Positions 23,258 to 33,990 of a stretch of DNA of 64,000 nt are shown here, in pieces (the first letter of the stretch is position 1; every line of letters begins with the position of its first letter). The DNA is taken from positions 53,262,422 through 53,326,421 of the forward strand of contig CM019069.1 in assembly GCA_009667805.1 (NCBI GenBank), given 5' to 3'. Under the pieces are notes generated by a model that was not told the DNA's origin, made no database searches, and was given only the letters and a program-made list of their open reading frames with translations. Source of the DNA: Leptobrachium leishanense. Its lineage: Eukaryota > Chordata > Amphibia > Anura > Megophryidae. The position numbers were made by a program, and so were the translations under genes.

Positions 23258-24067
23258 CCTCCCTGGCGGTATTCCCGAGTATGACTCGGGGTTAAATTTC
23301 GCTACCGTGAACGGTAACCCTGAGCCACTCTCGGGCTGGATGTTTACTCACGTCCTCCTGGCTCCCTCGCTGTCCCCGCAGTGTGATCGTGGCGAGCTGC
23401 TTCCTGGAAGGCTCCATGCGAGTCACACGATGCAGGGGGCGGGGCCAGCATAAAATAAATCTTTTTTACAGTTTACATTTTGGATTATACAGTGTAATGT
23501 TTATGAATGGCCACTAGGTGGCACTACAGGATAAGAAATAGACCATACATCTTCTCACCCTTGCTTGCAGACAGATTTCAGTGTTTTTTGTTGTATTTTA
23601 TTGAATATCATTTATTTGCATTATTTTGGATAATTATTTTTGGGATAATAAATTATCATGTCGTGTTTCAAACTTTTTTTTTAAAGGAAACGTGTTTTTG
23701 TACATAGTTAGCCTGTAATAATTAGGAATCATGCACTGAAATCCGTGCAATCAAGAGTCCTTAGTGTATTTACTATTTATTTTTTATTTATTTATTAATT
23801 TATTTATAAAGGATTTTACCAGTAAGGACTCTTGATTGCACGGATTTCAGTGCAATCAAGAGTCCTTACTGGTAAAATCCTTTATAAATAAATTAATAAA
23901 TAAATAAAAAATAAATAGTAAATACACTAAGGACTCTTGATTGCACGGATTTCAGTGCATGATTCCTAATTATTACAGGCTAACTATGTACAAAAACACG
24001 TTTCCTTTAAAAAAAAATTAGACGCTTTTAGACACGAAATTTTGAAAAAATTAGACCGCCAGGGAGG
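23258..24067. mobile_element. piggyBac-type MITE, copy 2, with large foldback
   Basis: TTAA at 23254-23257 and 24068-24071; ends CCTCCCTGGCGGT and ACCGCCAGGGAGG as in copy 1. Unlike copy 1, its right half is present twice in inverted orientation (23674-24017). Confidence 0.88.
23674..24017. repeat. Near-perfect 344-bp palindrome
   Basis: Arms of about 172 bp are symmetric around 23845. For example, TTAAAGGAAACGTG at 23681 pairs with CACGTTTCCTTTAA ending at 24010, and TACATAGTTA at 23701 pairs with TAACTATGTA ending at 23990. Only a couple of mismatches were seen at the centre. Confidence 0.92.
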
Positions 24068-24071
24068 TTAA

Positions 24072-24994
24072 ATATACAGTAGACTGCTAACAGGAGTTAC
24101 GACTCCTCTTGGAATGGTGCAGGAGATGTAACAGTGACGCGTGAGACCGTTCTGCTGCACCGGTCACGGCTCGAGTGGAATAGGGTCCATTTTTGGATAT
24201 AGCCTATAAGATTTAGAGGAACGTGTTTAACATCATTGTAGCTATTCAGACCTTCTGGTTGTAATATGGGAAGGCAGGGCTGCTGCCAGAAAACTCGAAG
24301 CCCTTTACCGACCCACTGGTCATGGTCCTCATTCCCTCAGATGGCCATTTCCATAAACGAATTAATCATAAAACATTTTGCCTCCTCTTACCTGATTTTA
24401 CAGGGAGTGGGCTAAATCCCTGAGGTGAAAGCATTCAGTCTGCACCAATACCTTGTGCAGACCACTCTAATTGCTCCCTCAGTGAGTCACAGTGCGCTTA
24501 CGGGCCCCAGATGCTGCAGCACACCGGGAAATTTGTTTGTATCATGATGGGCCAGTCACGGGTGAAATGCAGAGACCCTTACATCTGTGGCCCTTAGACA
24601 CACTACACAGGGTTTGGCCAGGGACCCCTGGAACTGCTAGACCCCTCAGTATATCATAGGCTGTCACTCCTCTGATGGCGTCCCTACGGGAAGGTCATCC
24701 CATCATTCTAACTGCAGTGGAGACGGAATGGCTGTGGAACTTGCATGTGTGTACTAATATCCCATAACCTTGGAGAATGTACGAAATATGACCTACATTG
24801 GGAAATAACATGGACCTAGGGCTATTTGAGGACAAGACCAGTCTTCCAAGGTCCTCTCAGTCCACAAGCTAGTTGTGTTGTATATCACAAAATGATGAAG
24901 CCTAGGTCAGATAAGGTAACCTGAGAGTTTAGATCTAAAACAGGGACTTACTTAAAACATGGCGGTATAGAACAAGGATGCAAACATCACCTAA
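24072..24994. other. Gene-free stretch
   Basis: Balanced-composition sequence with no ORF of interest and no clear repeat ends. Confidence 0.4.
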
Positions 24995-25444
24995 GGCTGG
25001 GGTCAGACGAGCGTAGTGTTCACGTCCGTGATTGCGCCTAAAAGTACGTCCGTGATAGCATGACAGGAAGCCCATCAGAGCCCGTTACACGAAGTACGTC
25101 CGCACTGAACTGCGGACGCACAACGGCCGCGGCCCACGGACGCAAGGCAGGCAAGAACGTACAACCCCTAGAACGGCCGCACAAAGTGCGCTGCGTCCAC
25201 AACGTCTGCATAGCTTTGTGTGTGAGTGATGGAACGTGGTCAGACGGACTGCATTTATACGTCCAGCAATTTTTTCATGGACAAAATGGTTTTGCTTTTT
25301 AATTTATTTTCCCTCCTACATCCGTCAAAATATTTGTCAGTGAAAAAAACGGACTGTGTGGCCACTACTGTGTCTTCCGTACTGACGTACGTCCGTGTGC
25401 ACGGACGTACAGTCCGTAGAAATCACGCTCGTCTGACCCTAGCC
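24995..25444 (+). mobile_element. PIF/Harbinger-type MITE, family B
   Basis: Ends GGCTGGGGTCAGACGAGCG and GTCTGACCCTAGCC; perfect TAA duplication (24992-24994, 25445-25447). Core ACAACCCCTAGAACGGCCGC. Very similar to the copy at 63031. ORFs inside are incidental. Confidence 0.88.
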
Positions 25445-25978
25445 TAAGGGTGTGTTTGATCTAGATTGACGGCAATCTGAATAAACCTGTAAAGAACACA
25501 TGACTGAGAAAGGACATATGGACACCCATGCATATATGAGTGAGCCTTTCACTGTCCTGTGATGCATTGTCGTCAGCTTTGTATAGTGTGTGACCTCACT
25601 GCGTGGCGACAAAAGAAAAGCTATGAATTTTTTTTTTTACATAAAGATTTTTTATTTTATGCAATAGAGCAGTAATGAATGAATAAACAGAAAATAAGCA
25701 CAAGTGCATGAAGGGAAATAGAAAACAAACATAATAAAGCATAAAACAAAAATTAGATAAATTACATTTATTGATGTTTGTCTGAAATATTATTCTTCAT
25801 TTTGCTCTCCTATACCTCTGGCCTTGCAATGGCTATTGAAAACATCATTATTTGCATGTTTCTATAAATAAATGCTAAAATAATAATATATTCTAATGTG
25901 AGCTATAAATCGCATCTGTCTTTCTATGAGTTGTCATTTCTCTTGCCTGCCTTGATATATTGTATTCTATTTGTAATA

Positions 25979-26526
25979 CACTGTCTAGCCAAAAAAAGTC
26001 AGACTCTCTAATATTTTGTTGGATCGCCTTTTGCTTTGATTACGTCACGCATTCGCCGTGGCATAGTTTCGTTAAGCTTATACTATGTCATAACATTTAT
26101 TTCCATCCAGAGTTGCATTATTTTGTCGCCAAGATCTTGTGTTGATGATGGGAGAGTCGCAGCGTTGCGTAAAGTCTTCTCCAGCACATTATCTCAAAGA
26201 TTCTCAATGGAGTTAAGGTCTGGACTGTGTGGTGACCAATCCATGTATGAAAATGATGTCTCATGCTCCCTGAACCACTCTTGCACAATTTGAGCCTGAT
26301 GAATCCTGGCATTGCCATCTTGGAATATGCCCGCTGTGCCATCAGCGAAGAAAAAATCCATAGATGGAAAAACCTGCTCATTCAGTATATTAAGGGAGTC
26401 ACCAGAGCTAGTTTTTTGGCAGCTGAAACATCTTAATCACTGCTGTAATTATCCAATGGAAGGCTCACACCTGTTTGCTTAATTAAAACCAGGTGATGAC
26501 TTTTTTTGTTTTTTGGCCAGGCAGTG
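25979..26526 (-). mobile_element. Internally deleted Tc1/mariner element
   Basis: TA (25977-25978, 26527-26528) flanks ends CACTGTCTAGCCAAAAAA and CACTGCCTGGCCAAAAAA (right end read as reverse complement). Only the C-terminal third of a transposase remains inside. Confidence 0.85.
26010..26345 (-). pseudogene. Tc1-like transposase, C-terminal remnant
   Basis: Read on the minus strand, the frame gives [19 protein letters not shown], then [13 protein letters not shown], then ETMPRRMRDVIKAKG and a final DPTKY. The QDGN Asp and the IEN Glu are the second and third acidic residues of the DDE triad in Tc1-type transposases. The first Asp and the DNA-binding domain are deleted. In-frame stops interrupt the remnant after IENL and near the MT-YKL segment, so it is non-functional. 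The spacing of catalytic residues fits Tc1/mariner; the subfamily is not assigned. Confidence 0.75.
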
Positions 26527-26528
26527 TA

Positions 26529-27116
26529 TATATATATCCTGTATAAGAGTATATACATGTATTCCTAGTTGAGTCAAGAAGCTCAGGATGCTGTTTTTGC
26601 TTAGAAGTGTAGCCATGCTTAAAGATGCTGTATGTCATGTCAAGGACGTCTATCGGTCTTCCATATGTCAAGGTGAGAAGGACCTTGCTTACTTGACAAG
26701 ACATTCAAATGAGCTTAGTATGCATGGTTCATGTTAAAAGGGACGGGAGGGGGGGCACTTTATGGAGAATGCAATTTGTTCTGTAACATATGCTGATAAA
26801 TGCATTGAAGGTTTTTTTCATTATACATTTTTTTGCATTGCTTAGATTTTACTATTAAGATGTCAGCATAGAAATTAACAATACAAGTGCAGTTGCGGTT
26901 AGCAACTGCTAGAAACAGCATATTATGGCCATAAGGGTGTATAGGCAGTATAGCCCACCTCATTAGTGTGTGAACATATGGAGTGTTTATTGAGAAGAAT
27001 GTAAATACTAGCCATCAGCAGACACCCTTAAAAGAACATTCTAAGCTACAAAACCGGGAGTATTGGACCAGAGTTAATTATTAACCCTTTCTGATCCCAC
27101 TCAGTTCTCCTATTTA
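26529..27116. other. Gene-free stretch
   Basis: Low-copy AT-rich sequence. TTAAAAGAACATTCTAAGC near 27028 may be an isolated piggyBac-type terminus. Confidence 0.35.
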
Positions 27117-27124
27117 GCTTAGAG

Positions 27125-27336
27125 CAGGGCTGTCAAACTCCAGCCTCCCACCAGATGTTTCTGAAACACAACTCCCATGATTCCCTGGCCATGTATTGGA
27201 TTGAATAAAATCCTGGGAATTGTAGGCATCAACATCTGAACACAACTCCCATGATTCCCTGCCCATGTATTGGATTGAATAAAATCCTGGGAATTGTAGG
27301 CATCAACATCTGGGGGGCTGTAGTTAGACAGTCCTG
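27125..27336. mobile_element. Nonautonomous hAT MITE (H4) with internal duplication
   Basis: Left end CAGGGCTGTCAAACTCCAGC and right end (reverse complement) CAGGACTGTCTAACTACAGC. Perfect 8-bp duplication GCTTAGAG (27117-27124, 27337-27344). Inside, a block of about 70 bp from ACACAACTCCCATGATTCCC is tandemly duplicated. Confidence 0.92.
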
Positions 27337-27618
27337 GCTTAGAGAGTTTTAAAACTTAGTTCAGCATCAGGGTCTCCGTCCGTGATTTTCTGGATGGCCA
27401 GCACCTGCTGCTTTCCTGAGTAATGCTGGATGGAACTCTGGAAGGCTGTCCAGCAGGAAGTGATTGACAACCTTCCGGGCAGTGGTAGGCCCTTCACTTT
27501 GGGAGGCTTTCAAAGCTCAGGGAGGTGTTGGTACATCAAGTACACTATGACCAGTTAATTCAATTAACTCAGTCATGGAGGATAGAGAGCCTCTCTAAAT
27601 TGCACTTGTCATGCGCAC

Positions 27619-28218
27619 TAGGGATGTGCATGGCTGAAAAATTAGTTTCGGTTTTAAATAATTTCATAACTAATTTCGTTTCGTATTTCGTTTAGTTTTG
27701 TTTCGATCGATTTGAAATTTTGAATCGATTCGAATTTCATATATCAATTTGATAGTTGATATCAATTCGAATTTTGGATCACTAAATAAAACCCCAATTA
27801 ATCAAATTTTGCTGTTAAAAGAAAAGCTAGGGTTAAATTTTAAGCTGTGTCACAGATTTCGTTTTTGAGTCAATTTAAACAGTGAAACAAATTTAATTTG
27901 TTTCATAAAGTCCTTTGCTGACTATTACTTGTATTTTAAGTTAAGATCAATTTGATAGTTGATATCAATTTGATCATTTCAAACTCGATAGTTGATATGT
28001 ATTTGATAGATCATTTCAAATTCGATAGTTGATATCAATTATTCAAATTTTTCTTTTATGATGATGACAGTGTAAAACAAAATAAATTCGTTATATACCA
28101 TTTCGTTTTGTTTCGAATTCGTATCGTATCGATTCGTTATTCGGAAGTACTTCCCAAACTACGAATTATCAAATTTCGTTACAAATTCTATTTTTTCCGA
28201 AACAAATGCACATCTTTA
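27619..28218. mobile_element. Nonautonomous hAT-like element with TAGGGATG ends (H13)
   Basis: Ends TAGGGATGTGCAT and ATGCACATCTTTA are inverted repeats. Flanks ATGCGCAC (27611-27618) and ATGCGCAA (28219-28226) agree at 7 of 8 positions. The interior is full of short inverted words such as GATAGTTGATATCAATTTGA. No protein. Confidence 0.75.
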
Positions 28219-28226
28219 ATGCGCAA

Positions 28227-30597
28227 CTATTGAGCGACACCACGGCCTATTGCCTATAGGCTTTTTTCATCTTGGCTGACACATACACGACACGTTGGCA
28301 GCTCTGATTGGACCTCAGATTGCTGTGCCATTCTGTCACCAAGGTGACCCCACCCTGTAGATACGTATGACTGGTGTGGTAGTACTGTGTTAAAGTAAAA
28401 ATAAAAATTTTAGAGCTTTCTTTTATGATTAGAATCTTTCATGGTCTCTCTTCCTAATTCATGTCCGGTAAGTTAGTGCTCAGTTGATCCAGGTTTTTCG
28501 TTTGTGTTCTGTTTTTTTTGGTGCTGTTCAAATAAATGTGGAAACAACCACCTGTTAAAGAGCCTGACTGGTTGTGATTGTCCAAGAGGACCGTGCTATG
28601 GTGCCCTGTGACAGTGCTGGATCATTTATATATATATATATATATTATACAGGAATTCTTGCACTCTAAGTGTTACTCACTTCATTTGGCCATTTGCTGG
28701 GGATTTTGACCAGAATTGAATACATTTGAGAGTTGCACGTGAATATTGTTGTAAACATTCTTACAACTTGTAAGTGATTGATAAAAAGCTCTTCCATAAC
28801 CATGAACTTTAAAGGCCAACATCTGAACGCAGTACACGCGTCTTCATTTCTGCGTATGAATGATTACATTGTAACGTACGTTACTAGTGTTCGCATTTTC
28901 TGGACGTCACCAGGCGGAAGCTCGGCTTTTTCGTTCATGAAGAATCACAAGGTCACAAAAATGTAACTACCTTCAATTTCGTTTTTCTATTGATTCTGTA
29001 TCTATGACTAAACAATAACTCGTTTCTGTTAGTAGACATTCAAGTGCAGCATGGGATCTATGTAATTTGCACATACAACATATTTTACATTCTATATTTA
29101 TTTATTTTTCTTCTTTTTAAATCTGGTTTTCGTTCATGGAAAATCTAGTTTGTTTCATATCCAGGACTTTTTTCTTTCACTCTCTTATTGGTATGTCTCA
29201 GTTACAGTCATATATTCTAGATACCTTAAATATCTAGAATATATTTCCAGGAATAACAACTTGGTGACGCAGTATGTATTCTGAGTCAATAACACTTTAA
29301 CTCCCCTTGTCACACTGGGATGCTGCGAGGGTTTGTGGAAAAGTAATGGTCTTCGGGGTACATATGTCCCACTCAGCCCAGCGAAAGGGTACGTTATATG
29401 TTTTGACTGCGACTGCTTAAAAGATAAATTATATTTAGATGATTAACATCTTAACTGAACAATTTTTTCATCTCAAGGTTTCTATTTTCCTTTCACAGAT
29501 CTTTCAACGTTTGTCAGATTTTCTGGTTTCCATATGAGCTGATGTAGGGACAGGTTGGTTATCTGTGAACCTGCCTCTTGTAAGGAGAATTTTGCGCAGA
29601 CGTTTGTGTGTCGTTGCATTTTGAGTTTTGGCTGGTTGATCCGGGCCCTGTCTGCAGATGTATCTCTGCGATCTGCACAAGCTAGACAATTTCCTTGACC
29701 ATTATGTATTTATGCTACATGGTTAATTAAAATAAAAGAAATATAAAATAAAAAGTTGGATTTTTTTTGTAAATTCTATTTTAAAGGTAATGATACATAT
29801 AACACTTCCATTTCTCACACTCCTAGTCTGTGCTACAGGCTTTTCCGCATGGCATATTACCCTGCAAATGCTGTAATTAAATCAAATGTGATATAATTCT
29901 CCAATGTTCTTAGTTACCCAGAACCTTTCCCCCCATTATTTGCCATGATATACCCCCATATATGTAATCTGTACATATACACACTTAAAATTCCCTATAC
30001 CCTCCACATATTATATATATATATTAGTATTTTATGCTGCCAATAGGGTGGCCTGGAGCTTCTCACATGGGGGCTAATATATATTTTTGCTCCTGCACAA
30101 TCCAGCAATCAGAGATTGCTAGAGGAGGGGAATTTATTTTCTGGTGCACACTCCTACATGTATCAGGGAATATACTTCCTGTCTCATAGCTGATGTGTGA
30201 GAAGTAGGAATGCATTTTGAGGTGCACGCACCTCGTGCAAGTGATGTGTGCACCAGTGAATGCAATCCTGAGCTTCTGCAGACAGCCATATGCTGCACCA
30301 CCAGTGCCACAAGGGCTTATTGTGGCCCTGCCTTCCATGATTGCAAATTATGCAAGCAGAATGTTTAGTGGGTGTGGCCTGTTGAGTGTGCCAGGCCCTC
30401 TTCTGAGTCATCAATGATGCAACAGGAGAATGGCCACACCTCTTTCCCAATTATTATTGATGCGACAGAAGTGTGATTGAAAACCCCTTTCCACACAAAA
30501 TCAGGAGGGCCCTCCTAGCAGTTATTTACAGCACTACGTGGCGGCCCTACTCACTGCGGAGTTTATTTATCGCACCATGTCTCAATCCTCCCACCTC
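28227..30597. other. Long low-copy, gene-free stretch
   Basis: AT-rich, with TA microsatellites near 28627 and 30013. The short ORFs show no family motifs. No repeat boundaries were recognised. This may be intronic or intergenic. Confidence 0.4.
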
Positions 30598-30690
30598 AAA
30601 TCAAATCAAATCAAATCAAATCAAAATAAGCTTTATTGGCAAGAGCAAATACATTTTAGCATTGCCAAAGCATATGGGGAGGAGGGGGGG
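30598..30690. repeat. TCAAA pentamer repeat with adjoining repeat end
   Basis: Five AATCA/TCAAA units lead into ATAAGCTTTATTGGCAAGAG and ATTGCCAAAGCATATGGGG, which look like the end of a dispersed repeat. The class is not certain. Confidence 0.5.
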
Positions 30691-30784
30691 TAGTGGGACA
30701 TATATATGGGGGGGAATGCACCTCCATTATGCCTTTGTCTTAGACCTGCCGGAGCTGGATCCACAGAATATAATTAGACACGCA

Positions 30785-30950
30785 ACACTCGGATGGCAAA
30801 AGGTGAAATTTAGTCCACAACAATGGATCAGGGCAACGTTTCGATCCAACCTGGAGGCTTGACAAAGATCCTCTGGTTGGATTGAAATGTTGCCCAAGCC
30901 CACATTTGCGGAATTCAATTCTCCTTTTGCCATCCTAGTGTTAATTCTCT
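30785..30950. repeat. Foldback repeat, about 165 bp
   Basis: AACACTCGGATGGCAAAAGG pairs with CCTTTTGCCATCCTAGTGTT; GGGCAACGTTTCGATCCAAC pairs with GTTGGATTGAAATGTTGCCC. It looks like a short palindromic MITE. Confidence 0.75.
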
Positions 30951-31011
30951 AAATACATTTCAGTCTGGGGAGTCCTGTGACTATGCATCCAGGTATACAA
31001 GGTGTGGTGAC

Positions 31012-31324
31012 CAGGGGTCATGTCGAGCAGGAACTTGTAGGAATGCAGTTCCTCCACTTCTTTTCCAAAGGGAACAGAGTTCCCATTTGGCTCACACACT
31101 GAAAAGTTTCATTTTTAGGTTCCTGTGAAAGATTTCTTCTTAATTGACAACCGATATATGTATTCATGATGAATATCTTTATAATTCCCTAAAACCCTTC
31201 CTAACGATGGTTTTATTGATGTGGACGAAGGTGAGATGAAATTTATTTATTTCATTTTGGCAGGGTGTCGCAGGCAGAATTCTTGGTAAATTCCTACACT
31301 TCTGTATTATGGTCTTGACCCATG
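31012..31324. mobile_element. Nonautonomous hAT MITE (H5)
   Basis: Start CAGGGGTCATGTCGAGCAGG; right end (reverse complement) CATGGGTCAAGACC. Perfect 8-bp duplication GTGGTGAC (31004-31011, 31325-31332). It shares its left end with the larger element at 46842. Confidence 0.78.
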
Positions 31325-31787
31325 GTGGTGACCCATACTATGTACATTTCCTGAGCTGGAGACAGTTGGTGCCAAAATATTTAGATTTTCACTACATCAG
31401 TTTTGAGGCATGGACCTGTATTAGCTACTGTGTTAATCTGGTCCTGACTACAGAAACTCATCGAAGCAATGGCTGGATTATTGTGGCATAAAAATGTGAA
31501 CACATTTTCCTGCTGAGTTTAGTTTTATGTTTACTATTGTGCTTCTATCTCTCATGGGATCAAACTGCTTGTCCAAGTCAACTCTGTGGGTATAAGAGAG
31601 AACAGGAAGAGGAAGGGAGTGTGCAGAAACATTCGTTACTGCCCGTCCCAGAACACAAACTGATAATGGAGCTTGCAAAGCATATTTAATTCATATGAAA
31701 CATTATTCATTCATCGAAACTAATTAAAAAGGTATTCCAGACGGAAGAGAACCTGCCTGTTCAGCCCAACCTTCACTTTTAAGAACT

Positions 31788-31945
31788 TTATTATTATACT
31801 TTATATAGCTCCAACGTATTCCGCAGCGATGAACAATTGGTACAATATAGACATTAGTACAGTACTTTGAGAAAGGATGACATTTGACGAACTATCAGAG
31901 GAGGACTTGAGCGCCCTATTCCAGTAGGAACATACAATCTAACAT
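31788..31945 (-). repeat. L2 LINE 3' tail
   Basis: TTTATTATTATACTTTATAT and CGTATTCCGCAGCG at the left, and CCCTATTCCAGTAGGAACAT at the right, are the reverse of the tail after the L2 fragment at 11231. Confidence 0.6.
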
Positions 31946-32096
31946 TAGAATATCTAGAACATAAAATTGTAAAAAGCCTTTATATTTAAATAAATAATGA
32001 GATATAAATTGCCAGGTTGATATTTAAAAAAAAACAAAAAAACCAGGAGGACAGTTTAGGCTGGGGTCAGACTAGCGCATTTTTAACGTGCGTTTA

Positions 32097-32496
32097 GGCT
32101 AGGGTCAGACAAACGCACGGGCAGCCGCACTTTATCACGGCCGTAGTAGCAGCAAATGACGGGCAATGACAGGCAATATACGAAAGTGCGGCCGCGCAAC
32201 CCAAGCGGCAAACAAACGCATTTTTTTGAGAACGTGATACCGCTAGTACTGACGTACAGAGTGCGCTGCGTTCGCTAGCGCCATGTGTGCATGAGTAGGA
32301 GACGTCAGACGCTGCTAATGTCCGGCCAACATAACGTCCAGACGCAAAAAGGGTTTTATTGATGATCTGTACAAAATTACGGACGAAAATGCGCATCGTA
32401 TGACCGCTATCGCGTATTCCGTGAAAAAATACGTCCATTCGTTCGAACGCACTTTTTCACGGACGACGCAAAAAATGCGTTCGTCTGACCCTAGCC
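32097..32496 (+). mobile_element. PIF/Harbinger-type MITE, family A, inserted in another copy
   Basis: Ends GGCTAGGGTCAGAC and GTCTGACCCTAGCC; TTA at 32094-32096 and 32497-32499. It sits in the host MITE at GTGCGTTTA/GGCGCACTT. Confidence 0.92.
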
Positions 32497-32781
32497 TTAG
32501 GCGCACTTAATCACGGCCGCAGTAGCAGCAAATGACGCGCAATGACGGCCAATATACGAAGTCCGGCGCGCAACGCAAGTGGAAAATGAACGCATTTTTT
32601 CGAGAACGCAGAACTGCTAGTACTGAGGTACAGAGTGCGCTGCGTCCGCTAGCGGCGAGTGTGCGTGATTAGGAGATGTCAGACGCTGCTCATGTCCGGC
32701 CAACATAATGTCCAGACGCAAAAAAGTGTTTTATTGATGATCCGTATAAAATCACGCACGAAAATGCGCATCGTATGACTG

Positions 32782-33912
32782 TGTAGCGCTCACTCCCGGA
32801 GGAGCCGCTGAAAAATGAACCACGGGTCAGTCTCCCCGCACTAGGGAATAAATATACTCCAACACGCTGTAAGTTTTACAAGTTAAAAGGTTTACTAGAA
32901 AGGTTTGCAGTTCTTGAGACACGGTATATGCAGGAAGATTTACAGTACTTTCGTAACACGATAAACGCGTAGCGGTAAAAAGAAACGAAAACACGAGGCT
33001 TCGTATTTTCGGAAAAACCCCGACCGAGCAGAAAATTAAAAGATACGAAATTCGAGGAAAAAAACGCGTAGCGGGACACAATAAAATACACAGTTCTCGT
33101 ATCACGGTAAACGCGCAGCGGGAACAAAAAAAGGAAAATGTTCAGAAGGTAACTTTAACTTTGCCCCCTTGTATGGATAGGAAAAAAGGAAACTGAGTCC
33201 TGCACAGGTTAAGTCCCAGAACGTGAAGTGGTATGTGTTTGTGTGTGTTAGGGTACCCGGGTACTTTTCAACTGGCCAGTGAGTTTACTTTATCGATGTC
33301 TTCGACTAGTCAGTTGGGGCCCTGTGGGTTTTAGAAAGAAAACAGCAGCGTACGCTCTTATTCACATACGGCCTTGGGGGCCTCTCACCCATCCAGCGCA
33401 AGCTCGAGATTCCGCTGACCCAGGACGTCTCTCCGCTCGATCTTAACTGGGGACGCCGACCACCGGATCTGTTGTCTGGCCTTCTGTCTGTCAGCCGCAA
33501 CTCAGCCAGTTTACCGCCTGCTCCCCGCTTCCATCGACCGCGGTACTCCTTACTCGAGGGGTCTTCTCTCCTCAGCACTGCACTCGGATAATGTAAATGG
33601 TGATGTCTGTCTCCCACAAGGCTGGGTGACCCAATCCTAAAGCCGATCCACTCTGTCTGCGCTCCGGCCTATCTTTTGGTCTCTCCTTCTCTGTGTGTGT
33701 GTACATCCACTCTCCTCGGCTCCCTGGCGCGCTCTGCCTGTTCTCCACGAGGTGCAGGATGTACAGCGTCTCCACAAACCCACCCACTTCCTGTTTCTTC
33801 GCAAAGCATGCCGGGACATGTAGTTCGAGTGTCCAGAGTCTTTAATCGTGATTGTCTCCATCTTGTGGCTAAAAATGGGTACTGCCACAGTAAACTTTAA
33901 CACATCGCTACA
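32782..33912 (-). repeat. 3' LTR of the gypsy element
   Basis: 1131 bp, in minus-strand sense downstream of pol. Relative to the other LTR it has a few single-base indels (near 33062, 33150 and 33249), a G/A difference near 33298 and an extra 3 bp near 33716. Confidence 0.95.
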
Positions 33913-33927
33913 CTCTCCCCCTCCTAG
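33913..33927 (-). promoter_or_regulatory. Polypurine tract
   Basis: The minus-strand sequence AGGAGGGGGAGAG directly precedes the 3' LTR. This is the expected plus-strand priming site of an LTR retrotransposon. Confidence 0.8.
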
Positions 33928-33990
33928 AACTCTTGGGTCTCTCCAAGGAGGTACAACAGTTACATTATCCTTTTACAATATGCACACAGT

